Shown here piece after piece: positions 1 to 6,852 of a stretch of 8,157 bases of DNA. The stretch covers positions 1 to 8,157 of the forward strand of contig CAZYKR010000205.1 of NCBI GenBank assembly GCA_964648005.1, in the 5' to 3' direction. Position 1 is the stretch's first letter. Each line of letters starts with the position of its first letter. This stretch comes from JAGQTE01 sp964648005. GTDB taxonomy: Bacteria; Actinomycetota; Acidimicrobiia; Acidimicrobiales; Acidimicrobilacustridaceae. The notes below the pieces were generated by a model. It saw nothing but the letters and a program-made list of their open reading frames with translations, had not been told where the DNA came from and made no database searches. Made by a program: the position numbers and the translations under genes.

Positions 1-742
1 GTCCCAGCGGCGTGTCAGGCCCCAGGAAGGCCGCCAGCAGCTGCGCCATGGGGTTGTCGGGGTCGCCGCTCCCCTTGAGCATGTCGACGGTGATGCCCGG
101 CGGGATGAACGAGATGAGCTTGCCGACGCGGTGGTCTTCGGCCTCGGGTAGGCCGATCCAGAAGTCGGCGTCGAGCGGACCCGAGATCTCGTCGCGGAAG
201 TAGGTCCCGACGGTCTTGCCGGCGACACGTCGCACGACTTCGCCCACCAGCCAGCCGTACGTCGTGGCGTGGTAGCCGTGCTTGGTGCCGGGCTCCCACA
301 CCGGGGCCTGGTTCTGCAACGCCTCGATGACGGGATCCCAGCTGAGGGCTTCCTCGGCGGTCATCTCGCCGTCGACCCACGCCAGCCCGGCCTGATGCGA
401 CAGGAGGTAGTTCACGGGCATCTCGGCCTTGCCGTTGGCGGCGAACTCCGGCCAGTAGGTGGCCACCGGGGCATCGGTGTCCAGCAGGCCCTCCTGGGCC
501 AATCGGTTGGCGCACATCGCTGTGGCGCCCTTGGTGGTCGAGAACACCAGCATCATGGTGTCCTCCTCCCAGGGCTTGCCCGTGTCGGGATCGGCGACGC
601 CGCCCCACAGGTCGACGACCTTGCGACCCCGGTGGTACGCGCTGAACGCCGCGCCCACCTCGGAGCCGTTGTCGAAGTTGGCCGTGAAGGCGTCACGCAC
701 GCCCTCGAAGCCGTCGGCCACCCAGCCGTCGATGGAAGCCAT
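1..742 (-). CDS. Serine hydrolase, beta-lactamase class C / family VIII esterase type (partial)
   Basis: The frame is open from an ATG at 742 to the left edge, giving 247 residues, so the C-terminus lies outside the window. The fold is that of class C beta-lactamase-like serine hydrolases (family VIII esterases, EstB type), which hydrolyse esters or amides through an SxxK Ser/Lys pair. Visible motifs are FSTTKG with S68 and K71, the conserved LLSHQAGL segment at 113-120, and a Tyr motif around Y157 (GYHATTYG) in the position of the family's YxN/YSN. No signal peptide is seen; the N-terminus MASIDGWVADGF looks cytoplasmic. A G-run (GGGGGG) five bases upstream serves as ribosome binding site. 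It diverges from the two-fold hydrolase starting at 1111. The KTG-like region is probably beyond the edge. The family call is firm, but the substrate cannot be told. Confidence 0.88.
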   Translation of the reverse strand, partial: MASIDGWVADGFEGVRDAFTANFDNGSEVGAAFSAYHRGRKVVDLWGGVADPDTGKPWEEDTMMLVFSTTKGATAMCANRLAQEGLLDTDAPVATYWPEFAANGKAEMPVNYLLSHQAGLAWVDGEMTAEEALSWDPVIEALQNQAPVWEPGTKHGYHATTYGWLVGEVVRRVAGKTVGTYFRDEISGPLDADFWIGLPEAEDHRVGKLISFIPPGITVDMLKGSGDPDNPMAQLLAAFLGPDTPLG

Positions 743-1110
743 CAGATCCCCCCGGGGAAGTCCGCAGCAGCACCCCCTGCGCCGCTGGCACGGTCGACAG
801 TCTCTCGCACGCCCGTCGGACCGGCGAATCGCTGCGGCGACCCGCTGTGACCCGCCACACCGTCGACCACTCCCGTCAACGGCCGTCACGTCGAAGGCCG
901 TCAGGCGACCTCGACGGCCGGGGCGATTCCCGTTCGCCTCACCGCCCTCGCACGACCATCGTTTGCGAATGCGCGCCGTGACCGACCCGACGGCAATTCG
1001 GACTCGATTGCGGCCCTGTCGGCGATGTGCCGGCGTTCCGGCCTTGGCAGCGGAGTCAGCAGGCGACCCCGATTGCGGGGGCGGCGCCCGGCCTTCGTAG
1101 GCTCGGCCCG
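743..1110. other. Divergent intergenic region, 368 bp
   Basis: This spacer separates two divergent hydrolase genes. No credible small gene is seen: the open frames crossing it are GC-driven and have low-complexity Arg/Ala/Pro translations. The right end carries the leaderless promoter of the plus-strand hydrolase. A 7-bp inverted repeat, GGCCGTC / GACGGCC (896-902 with 913-919, loop of 10), and a CCCCGGGG palindrome at 750-757 are present, but neither is unusual at this GC content. I could not find a convincing -10 box for the minus-strand gene. Confidence 0.6.
1073..1110 (+). promoter_or_regulatory. Leaderless promoter of the two-fold hydrolase
   Basis: A -10 box TAGGCT (1098-1103) lies seven bases before the GTG at 1111, so the transcript should start at or next to the start codon. 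A possible weak -35, TTGCGG (1073-1078), is 19 bases upstream. No Shine-Dalgarno sequence sits before the GTG, which supports leaderless initiation. The exporter gene at 5403 has the same hexamer at the same distance. Confidence 0.6.
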
Positions 1111-2811
1111 GTGAGTGACCTGGCACCGCCCGACATCGGCCCGACGCCGCGGACGTTCCCCGGAGCCCGGCGGCCCGACCGGTCGTGGTGGGTGAGCTCG
1201 GACGGGTTGCGCATCGCCGCCTATGAGTGGGGGCCCGCCGAGGCCCCGTGCATCGTGATGGCGCACGGCGGCTTCGACTTCGCCGGCACGTTCGACGGAT
1301 TCGCGCCGCTGCTGGTCGAGGGCGGCTACCGGGTCGTGTCGTGGGACGCCCGCGGGCACGGCTGCTCCGAGCACGCGGCGCTGTACTCCTGGGCCGCCGA
1401 CCTGCGCGACGCCGTCGCCGTGATCGACAGCGCCAGCCCCGACGCGCCGGTCGTGTTCCTCGGCCACTCCAAGGGCGGCGGGCTGATGCTCGACCTGGCG
1501 CACGCCGTGCCGCACCGGCTCACCCACCTCGTCAACCTCGACGGACTGCCGTCGAAGAACAACTGGCCGGACCTCGCCGACCACGAGCGCACCAAGATGC
1601 TGCGGGGCGAGATCGAGGGCTGGCTCGACCACCGGCGCACCGTCGCCGGCAAGGCCCGCAAACCGGGCACGATCGCGGAGCTGGCCGAACGCCGGCAGCG
1701 AATGAACCCGCGCCTGTCGATCGAGTGGCTCGAGTACCTGGTGACCATCGGCGGCGTCGAAGACGCCGACGGGTGGCGGTGGCGCATCGACCCGACGCTG
1801 CGGCTCGGCGGGTTCGGGCCGTGGCGCCCCGAGTGGTCGATGCAGCGCCTGCCGGGGGTCGGTGTGCCGACGCTCGGCGTGCTCGGCCTCGAGCGCGAGG
1901 TCATGGGCTGGGGCACGTTGCCGCGCGACGTCGAACCGAACCGACCACCGGTGTTCGCGTTCTGCGCCCTCGAGGACACCGGCCACTTCATGCACATCGA
2001 GCAGCCTCGACGCATCGCCGACCTGGTCCTCGAGTTCCTCGCCGATCACCCGACGCCGGACCTGCGCCCCAGCAGCGCAGCACCCACTCGGCCACCTATG
2101 CCCGTGGCTCGCGCCGACGAGGCCGGCGCCGGAGCGTCGGCGGCGCCGGACGGAAGCGCCGACGTGCGGCGGATCGTGCGCCTGCGCCACGGCAAGGTCG
2201 AGTTGGCGCTGCACCTGCTGCGCGAAGGCTGGGGCCGCCCGCTGCTGCTCCTACACGGCCTGGGCGAGCACACGCCCGCCGAGGCACCGGCGGCGACCGC
2301 TGCCTGGCAGGGTCCGGTGTACGGCCTGGACCTCACCGGCCACGGCGCCAGCTCGGTGCCCGTCGGCGGCGGCTACACGGCCGAGGCGATCATGGCTGAC
2401 GTCGACGCCGCCATCGCCCACCTCGGTTCGGCCACGATCCTCGGACGCGGCCTCGGCGCCTATCTGGCGCTGCTGATCGCCGGCGCCCGACCCACCCAGG
2501 TCCACGGCATCGTGCTCACCGACGGCCCGGGGCTCGTCGGCGGTGGCATCCGTCCCGGTTCGCCGCACATCCCCGCCGTCGGCGCCACGGACGCGTCACC
2601 CGATGTCTTCGCGCTGTCCGAGCTGTCACGTGACGTGCGCCCGCCCGACTACGCCATCGAGTACGTGCGGCTGATCATGGAGCACGCCACGCCGGCGGCG
2701 CCGATCGCTGTCGCCACCGTGGTGCGGCCCGAGTGGCTGACCGCCGTGGTCGAGCAGCCCGGGGTGGTCGAGCTGCCGGTCGACGAGGCGCTGGCCTCGT
2801 TCGCATCCTGA
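1111..2811 (+). CDS. Two-fold alpha/beta hydrolase; second domain lacks catalytic Ser
   Basis: This encodes 566 residues from GTG 1111. The frame stays open further upstream to 1027, but the leaderless promoter and the start of conserved-looking sequence favour 1111. Domain 1 (about 30-310) is an alpha/beta hydrolase: oxyanion motif AHGGFD with H52, nucleophile elbow GHSKGG with S120, and catalytic His in GHFMHIEQP, H292. The acid is probably the Glu in the VLGLERE segment. A Pro/Ala/Asp-rich linker (about 315-350) leads to domain 2 (about 353-566). That domain keeps the HGLGEH oxyanion motif (H382) and the strand before the elbow, but the elbow reads GRGLGA with Gly447 in the nucleophile position, and no His follows near the C-terminus. 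Domain 2 is therefore probably non-catalytic. The substrate is unknown; esterase, lactonase or epoxide-hydrolase-like activities are all possible for domain 1. It ends 11 bases from the convergent TetR gene. Confidence 0.85.
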   Translation: MSDLAPPDIGPTPRTFPGARRPDRSWWVSSDGLRIAAYEWGPAEAPCIVMAHGGFDFAGTFDGFAPLLVEGGYRVVSWDARGHGCSEHAALYSWAADLRDAVAVIDSASPDAPVVFLGHSKGGGLMLDLAHAVPHRLTHLVNLDGLPSKNNWPDLADHERTKMLRGEIEGWLDHRRTVAGKARKPGTIAELAERRQRMNPRLSIEWLEYLVTIGGVEDADGWRWRIDPTLRLGGFGPWRPEWSMQRLPGVGVPTLGVLGLEREVMGWGTLPRDVEPNRPPVFAFCALEDTGHFMHIEQPRRIADLVLEFLADHPTPDLRPSSAAPTRPPMPVARADEAGAGASAAPDGSADVRRIVRLRHGKVELALHLLREGWGRPLLLLHGLGEHTPAEAPAATAAWQGPVYGLDLTGHGASSVPVGGGYTAEAIMADVDAAIAHLGSATILGRGLGAYLALLIAGARPTQVHGIVLTDGPGLVGGGIRPGSPHIPAVGATDASPDVFALSELSRDVRPPDYAIEYVRLIMEHATPAAPIAVATVVRPEWLTAVVEQPGVVELPVDEALASFAS

Positions 2812-2822
2812 CCACCCACGGG

Positions 2823-3425
2823 TCAGGCGGGATCGGGTGCGAGGCCCTTGAGCACCGTGTCGAGCACGAGGTCGATGAGCAGGTCGCGCGTCGGCTCGTC
2901 CAGCACGAACCCGAGGTTGAGCACCATGGCCAGGCCGTGCGTCGACACCCACGACGTGAACGTGATCAGCAGCGGGTCGAGGTCGTCGCGGATCTCTCCG
3001 GCGGCGACGGCGTCGCGGATGGAGTCGACGGCGAAGGTGAACGCCTGGGTGGCGATCGGCAGCTCCTCGCCGGTGGCGCCGCCGAAGTCGATCTCCGGCG
3101 GGAAGATGAACATCGTCTTGAACAGCTCGGGGTTCTCGGCGGCGTAGTCGACGTAGGCCCGTGACAGCTGGCGCAGCCGCTGCCGGGGGTCGGGATCGTC
3201 GACGGCTGAGAAGCGCTCCAGCAGCCCGGCGAACTCCGCCTCGGCCACGCCGCGCAGCAGGTCACGCTTGTCGGTGACGTAGGCGTACAGCGCCGGCGCC
3301 GTGACGCCGAGCTCGGCACCGACGCGCCGCAGCGACAGGTTGTCGAGCCCGTCGCGCTCGATCAGGTCGCGTGACGCCGCCAGCACGGCCTCGCGGGTCA
3401 GGGTCTCGCGTGCGGGATCGGTCAC
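2823..3425 (-). CDS. TetR/AcrR-family transcriptional regulator
   Basis: This encodes a 200-residue one-component repressor-type regulator. The N-terminal DNA-binding domain (about 10-56) has the usual layout: helix 1 TREAVLAASRDLIERDG, then the helix-turn-helix SLRRVGAELGVTAPALYAYV (31-50) and TDKRDLL. The C-terminal 140 residues are helical and would form the ligand-binding and dimer domain; no ligand can be predicted. The start is GTG 3425, with GGGAG nine bases upstream. This is a leadered start, unlike the leaderless first genes here, which fits translation from within a longer mRNA. It lies 61 bases downstream of the ABC exporter on the same strand, so exporter and regulator probably form one operon with autoregulation. 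A palindrome in the exporter promoter is the likely binding site. The gene is convergent with the hydrolase, with no clear terminator in the 11-base gap. Confidence 0.93.
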   Translation of the reverse strand: MTDPARETLTREAVLAASRDLIERDGLDNLSLRRVGAELGVTAPALYAYVTDKRDLLRGVAEAEFAGLLERFSAVDDPDPRQRLRQLSRAYVDYAAENPELFKTMFIFPPEIDFGGATGEELPIATQAFTFAVDSIRDAVAAGEIRDDLDPLLITFTSWVSTHGLAMVLNLGFVLDEPTRDLLIDLVLDTVLKGLAPDPA

Positions 3426-3486
3426 CGGCGCAGTCTCCCACAGGGGTCCGCGCTGCCCGAAGATCGGCCGGGTCGCTCGGGCGGCG

Positions 3487-5403
3487 TCAGGACGCCGTGC
3501 CGGCCGCCTCGACGGCGTCGGCCACGGTCACCACGTCGGCGTCGGCGTCCCCGTCGCGCACGAGCGTGCGGTAGAGGTCGGCGTAGAGGCCGCCCCGTGC
3601 CAGCAACTCGGTGTGCGTGCCCTCGTCGACGAGGCGGCCGTCCTCGAGCACGAGGATCTTGTCCGCCTCGACGATGGTCGACAGGCGGTGGGCGATGACG
3701 AGTGCCGTGCGACCATCGAGGGCGTCGGCCAACGCCGCCTGGATGGCGGCTTCGTTCTCGGCGTCGAGGTGGCTCGTCGCTTCGTCGAGGATGACGACGG
3801 CAGGGTCCTTCAGGAGCATGCGGGCAATGGCCAGGCGCTGCTTCTCGCCACCGCTGAGGCGATAGCCGCGCTCGCCGACGACCGTGTCGTACCCCTCGGG
3901 CAGGGCTGCGACGAGGTCATGGATGCGCGCCGCCCGGCAGGCGGCCTCGAGCTCGGCGTCGGTGGCATCCGGTCGGGCGTAGCGGAGGTTGTCGCGGATG
4001 GACTCGTGGAACAGGTGCGGGTCCTGGCTGACCACGCCGATGGCGCGGCGCAGGCTCGCCTGCGTGAGGTCGCGGACGTCTCGCCCGTCGACGCGCACCG
4101 CACCGTCGCTCACGTCGTACAGGCGCGGCACGAGCGACGACAGCGAGGTCTTGCCGGCGCCCGACGGGCCGACCAGCGCAACGGTCGTGCCGGCGCCGAC
4201 GGTGGTCGAGACGTGGTGCAGCACGGCGGCGTCCTCGGTGGCCACGGCCTCGGGCCGGTGCTCGTTGGAACCGGGCAGCGCCAGCGAACCGCCGGCCGGG
4301 TAGGCGAACGACACGTCGTCGAAGGTCACCTCGCCGCGGGGGTCGACCAGATCGATAGCACCGGGCCGGTCGGTGATCGGGTTGGGCTGGTCGAGCACCT
4401 CGAAGACCCGATCGAAGCTGACCATCGCCGTCATGACATCGACCCGGGCGTTGGTCAGGGCGGTGAGCGGCTGGTAGATGCGCGTCACGTAGGCCGCCAT
4501 CGCTACCAGGGTGCCGAGCGTGATCACGTCCTCGATGACCATGCGGCCGCCGACCCAGTACACGACGGCGGTGCCGACAGCGGCGACCAGCGCCAAGGCG
4601 GTGAAGAAGATGCGGCCGAGCATCGCCGAGGTGACGCCGATGTCGCGCACACGGCGGGCGCGGTCGGCGAACTCGGTGCGCTCGGCGTCGTAGCGGCCGA
4701 AGAGCTTGACGAGCATGGCGCCGCCGATGCCGAAGCGCTCGGTCATCGTCGTGTTCATCTCGGCGTTGACCTCGAACCCCTCGCGGGTGATGGCGGCAAG
4801 GCGACGCCCGACCCGCTTGGCCGGCCAGATGAACAGGGGGAGGAGGGCCAGGGCGAGCAGGGTGAGCCGCCACTCGAGCAGCAGCATGGCGATGAGCGTC
4901 GTCGTCAGCACGATGGCGTTGGACACCACCGAGCCGAGCGTGGCGGTGAAGGCCCGCTGCGCACCGATGACGTCGTTGTTGAGGCGGCTGATCAGCGCGC
5001 CGGTCTGGGTCTGGGTGAAGAAGGCCACGGGCATGCGCTGGACGTGGTCGAACAGCGAGTCGCGCAGGTCGTAGATCAGGCCTTCGCCGATGCGTGCCGA
5101 CCACCACCGCTCGGCGAACGACAACCCTGCCGACACGAAGGCCACGAGGACGACGACGACGCCGACCACCGTCAGCTCGGCGAGGTTCTTGTCCGGGATG
5201 GTGCTGTCGACGATGCGGCGGAACAGCAGCGGCGGCACCAGGTCGACGACGGCGGCCACGACGATCGTGGCGACGAAGCCGATGAGCATCGCCCGGTAGG
5301 GACGGGCGAGGCGCAGGACGCGGCGCCGCAGCCCGGGCGTGATCGAGGCGCCGGCGACGCTCGCCGGGTCCGATCGCAGCAGCATGTGGGGCGCCTGATG
5401 CAT
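3487..5403 (-). CDS. ABC half-exporter, fused permease and ATPase (MsbA/BmrA type)
   Basis: This encodes 638 residues from ATG 5403. The frame also opens at GTG 5427, but a -10 box TAGGCT lies seven bases before ATG 5403, which favours the shorter form. An N-terminal six-helix type 1 exporter domain (about 35-320; first helix RAMLIGFVATIVVAAVVDL) is fused to a nucleotide-binding domain. The latter shows the A-loop Tyr in VSFAYP, Walker A GPSGAGKT (412-419, K418), Q-loop Q460, signature LSGGE (516-520), Walker B with D540 and catalytic E541, and the H-loop H572 in IAHRLS. All catalytic residues are intact. The half-transporter should act as a homodimer, or as a heterodimer with a partner not seen here, exporting lipids, drugs or peptides. 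A Gly/Ala/His-rich insertion of about 25 residues follows the A-loop. The TetR gene downstream suggests inducible export of a small molecule. Confidence 0.95.
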   Translation of the reverse strand: MHQAPHMLLRSDPASVAGASITPGLRRRVLRLARPYRAMLIGFVATIVVAAVVDLVPPLLFRRIVDSTIPDKNLAELTVVGVVVVLVAFVSAGLSFAERWWSARIGEGLIYDLRDSLFDHVQRMPVAFFTQTQTGALISRLNNDVIGAQRAFTATLGSVVSNAIVLTTTLIAMLLLEWRLTLLALALLPLFIWPAKRVGRRLAAITREGFEVNAEMNTTMTERFGIGGAMLVKLFGRYDAERTEFADRARRVRDIGVTSAMLGRIFFTALALVAAVGTAVVYWVGGRMVIEDVITLGTLVAMAAYVTRIYQPLTALTNARVDVMTAMVSFDRVFEVLDQPNPITDRPGAIDLVDPRGEVTFDDVSFAYPAGGSLALPGSNEHRPEAVATEDAAVLHHVSTTVGAGTTVALVGPSGAGKTSLSSLVPRLYDVSDGAVRVDGRDVRDLTQASLRRAIGVVSQDPHLFHESIRDNLRYARPDATDAELEAACRAARIHDLVAALPEGYDTVVGERGYRLSGGEKQRLAIARMLLKDPAVVILDEATSHLDAENEAAIQAALADALDGRTALVIAHRLSTIVEADKILVLEDGRLVDEGTHTELLARGGLYADLYRTLVRDGDADADVVTVADAVEAAGTAS

Positions 5404-5416
5404 CCGCCCAAGCCTA
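5404..5416 (-). promoter_or_regulatory. Leaderless promoter of the ABC exporter (-10 box)
   Basis: Read on the minus strand, TAGGCT (5416-5411) is followed by seven bases and then ATG at 5403. No ribosome binding site precedes the ATG. No recognisable -35 lies at the usual distance; that interval is filled by a perfect inverted repeat. The hexamer and spacing match the hydrolase promoter at 1098-1110. Confidence 0.6.
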
Positions 5417-5435
5417 CGAGCGCGCACCGCGCTCG
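5417..5435. promoter_or_regulatory. Candidate operator: 19-bp perfect inverted repeat
   Basis: The arms CGAGCGCG (5417-5424) and CGCGCTCG (5428-5435) are perfect reverse complements around a CAC spacer. The dyad abuts the exporter -10 box and fills the -10/-35 interval, where a bound repressor would block RNA polymerase. The length and symmetry suit a TetR-family dimer, and a TetR gene lies in the same putative operon. A dyad of this length between -10 and -35 is also typical of MerR-type sites, but no MerR gene is in the window. The assignment is inferred from position. Confidence 0.5.
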
Positions 5436-5474
5436 CCTCGGGAACCGGCTGTGCGTCGCGCCGTTGGCGGCGAG

Positions 5475-5480
5475 TAGTGT
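5475..5480 (+). promoter_or_regulatory. -10 box of tRNA-Ser(CGA)
   Basis: TAGTGT lies seven bases upstream of the mature tRNA 5' end at 5488 and fits the TANNNT pattern seen at the other promoters here. No convincing -35 hexamer is visible. The 84-bp region shared with the divergent exporter carries both promoters. Confidence 0.45.
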
Positions 5481-5487
5481 CCGACCC

Positions 5488-5577
5488 GGAGGGTTGCCAG
5501 AGCGGACGAATGGGACGGCCTCGAAAGCCGTTGTGGCGCTTGCGTCACCGTGGGTTCGAATCCCACACCCTCCGCCA
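5488..5577 (+). tRNA. tRNA-Ser(CGA)
   Basis: This is a 90-base class II tRNA with CCA encoded. The acceptor stem GGAGGGT (5488-5494) pairs fully with ACCCTCC (5567-5573); discriminator G5574 and CCA 5575-5577 follow. The anticodon stem ACGGC/GCCGT encloses the loop CTCGAAA, with anticodon CGA at 5522-5524, reading UCG serine codons. A long variable arm (about 5532-5549) is the serine identity element. The T-arm GTGGG-TTCGAAT-CCCAC is perfect. All expected elements are present, so it should be functional. Confidence 0.96.
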
Positions 5578-5579
5578 TT

Positions 5580-5631
5580 CGTTCTGGTGGTGCAAGCGGT
5601 CGATATTCCAACCGCTTGCCCTACTAGAACG
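5580..5631 (+). terminator. Long hairpin directly after tRNA-Ser(CGA)
   Basis: Arms 5580-5600 and 5611-5631 pair over 21 positions with one mismatch (T5591-C5620), around a 10-base loop. Two pairs are G-U if the RNA is read on the plus strand (5586/5625 and 5589/5622) but would be A-C mismatches on the minus strand. The structure therefore fits the tRNA transcript. It begins three bases after the CCA, and no U-tract follows. It may be a terminator of the U-independent kind common in high-GC actinobacteria, a 3'-processing signal, or a remnant of a palindromic repeat. Its left arm shares a 16-base motif with 7313-7328. Confidence 0.5.
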
Positions 5632-5703
5632 GCGATCGAGTCCGTTGGCCACAACGGCCAGCGCACCCGGCCCGCGACCTCGCGTTGGCCCCGCAGGCCA
5701 GCA

Positions 5704-6126
5704 TCACCTGACGAGCGGCCGGTCGGGGCATGCCAATGTCTCAGCCCAGACCCACCCACCCCGTGCATCCCAGACCACGCGTACGCAGTCGCCGACGTCT
5801 GCCACCGGGTCGAAGGCCACCACCGGTACGACTCCAACATGTACGTCACCGTCAGGCATGGCGATGAACGTCCAATCGCTGCCCGCTGGCGGCACGGTGA
5901 CTTCACCCTCGAACGGCACCACTTCGCGCACACGAGAGAACCCAATATCGGCATCGCCGGCGTCTACGACCTGCCCCATCCACGCCTGACACACCCTGCC
6001 GGGATCCTCTGGAGTCGGGCAGGCGAAACTCGGTGGCCGTGAACCGATCAGGACCACAGCGAGCGCCGACGCGACGGCGATCGCGGCAAGAGCCGCTGCG
6101 GCGAACGGGAACCGTCGGCGTCTCAC
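5704..6126 (-). CDS. Small membrane-anchored or secreted protein, unknown function
   Basis: This encodes 140 residues from GTG 6126, preceded by GAGGAG about 12 bases upstream (a slightly long spacing). The N-terminus MRRRRFPF is basic and is followed by a hydrophobic segment at about 8-28 (Ala/Val/Leu-rich), typical of a signal peptide or single-pass anchor with the rest outside the cell. The exported part has four cysteines (36, 46, 114, 133) that could form two disulfides, and a Val/Asp/Trp-rich, probably beta-type body. The cysteine at 36 sits in PSFAC, a poor match to a lipobox, so a lipoprotein is unlikely. I do not recognise a family. The gene is convergent with tRNA-Ser(CGA), and codon use resembles its neighbours. 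That it is a real gene rests mainly on the coherent anchor-plus-cysteine design. Confidence 0.65.
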   Translation of the reverse strand: MRRRRFPFAAAALAAIAVASALAVVLIGSRPPSFACPTPEDPGRVCQAWMGQVVDAGDADIGFSRVREVVPFEGEVTVPPAGSDWTFIAMPDGDVHVGVVPVVAFDPVADVGDCVRVVWDARGGWVWAETLACPDRPLVR

Positions 6127-6321
6127 CAGCGCGCGTCGCTCCTCGGTTCGGCAGAGTCCTCGTCGCGCCCAACGGCATGTCGCTCATGACCGCAGGCAGG
6201 TACCAGTCCACGCCCCGTCACGGCGACCGAGCACACGTCGTCACACCTCCGATCCAAGCCCACCGCGGGTCAGCCATCCTCCCACGCGCCCGCCATGGAC
6301 GATGGGTAGCACCGACACCCG

Positions 6322-6783
6322 TCAGCGACGGTCGGCGAAGAAGTCTTCGAGCAGCGCTGCGCACGCCTCGGCCCGCACGCCGACTTCGACGTCGAACTCG
6401 TGGTTGAGGCGTGGATCGGCGCCGAGGTGGTAGAGCGAGCCGCAGGCGCCGGCCTTGAGGTCGGCAGCGCCGAAGACCACCCGTGTCACGCGCGCCTGCT
6501 GGAGGGCGCCGGCGCACATGGGGCACGGCTCCAGTGTGACGACGACGGTGACGTCGGTGAGGCGCCACGTGCCGAGGGTCTCGGCGGCAGCGCGCAGCGC
6601 GACGATCTCGGCGTGCGCCGTCGGGTCTTGGCGCAGCTCGCGCTCGTTGCGGCCCCGGGCGACGATCGCCCCGTCGACCACGACGACGGCGCCGATCGGG
6701 ACATCGCCGGCTGCGGCAGCGGCGCGCGCTTCATCCAGCGCCTCGTCCATGAAGTCGTCCCAGTCGCCGTCGACGCTCTGCAC
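6322..6783 (-). CDS. tadA: tRNA-specific adenosine-34 deaminase
   Basis: This encodes 153 residues from GTG 6783. TadA converts A34 to inosine in tRNA-Arg(ACG), so that one tRNA reads several CGN codons. It is a zinc-dependent cytidine/deoxycytidylate deaminase-fold enzyme acting as a homodimer in the cytoplasm. The zinc and proton-transfer motifs are complete: HAE with H57 and E59, and PCPMC with C87 and C90. DVPIGAVVVVDG before and RVVFGAADLKAGACGSLY after are also characteristic of TadA rather than other deaminases. An ATG at 6750 is in frame, but a -10 box TAGGGT eight bases before GTG 6783, and the length of the family, favour 6783. The open frame upstream to 7449 is not coding. It is divergent from the 140-residue gene at 6853. 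Location near tRNA-Ser, SRP RNA and dnaX is a common actinobacterial arrangement. Confidence 0.95.
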   Translation of the reverse strand: MQSVDGDWDDFMDEALDEARAAAAAGDVPIGAVVVVDGAIVARGRNERELRQDPTAHAEIVALRAAAETLGTWRLTDVTVVVTLEPCPMCAGALQQARVTRVVFGAADLKAGACGSLYHLGADPRLNHEFDVEVGVRAEACAALLEDFFADRR

Positions 6784-6797
6784 GACGCCGGACCCTA
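6784..6797 (-). promoter_or_regulatory. Leaderless promoter of tadA (-10 box)
   Basis: On the minus strand, TAGGGT (6797-6792) is followed by eight bases and then GTG 6783. No ribosome binding site is visible before GTG 6783. This promoter decides the choice of start over ATG 6750. Confidence 0.5.
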
Positions 6798-6838
6798 TGC
6801 GCTCCGACAGGCCACGAGCAGAAACAGCCGACGGCCCG

Positions 6839-6852
6839 TACCCTGGCTGGCG
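6839..6852 (+). promoter_or_regulatory. Leaderless promoter of the 140-residue protein (-10 box)
   Basis: TACCCT (6839-6844) lies eight bases before ATG 6853, with no Shine-Dalgarno sequence in between. It shares the 69-bp divergent region with the tadA promoter; the two -10 boxes are 41 bases apart. No -35 is recognisable. Confidence 0.5.

Noticed and set aside
896..919. 7-bp inverted repeat in the intergenic region
   Set aside because: Short dyads of C and G are expected at this GC content, and it is not placed at either promoter.
901..2214. Minus-strand open frame of 437 codons
   Set aside because: It is antisense to the two-fold hydrolase, whose motifs are clear; the minus-strand translation is low-complexity Arg/Pro/Ala/Val.
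2809..2825. Inverted repeat TGACC / GGTCA between the convergent hydrolase and TetR genes
   Set aside because: It consists of the two stop codons and a few flanking bases; five pairs are too weak to call a terminator.
3301..6042. Plus-strand open frame of 913 codons
   Set aside because: It lies antisense to the TetR and ABC exporter genes and runs across the tRNA. Its translation is rich in Arg, His, Asp and Gly repeats typical of a GC-rich shadow frame, with no domain.
6400..6852. Upstream extension of the 140-residue gene
   Set aside because: It is antisense to tadA and lies before the promoter of the gene.
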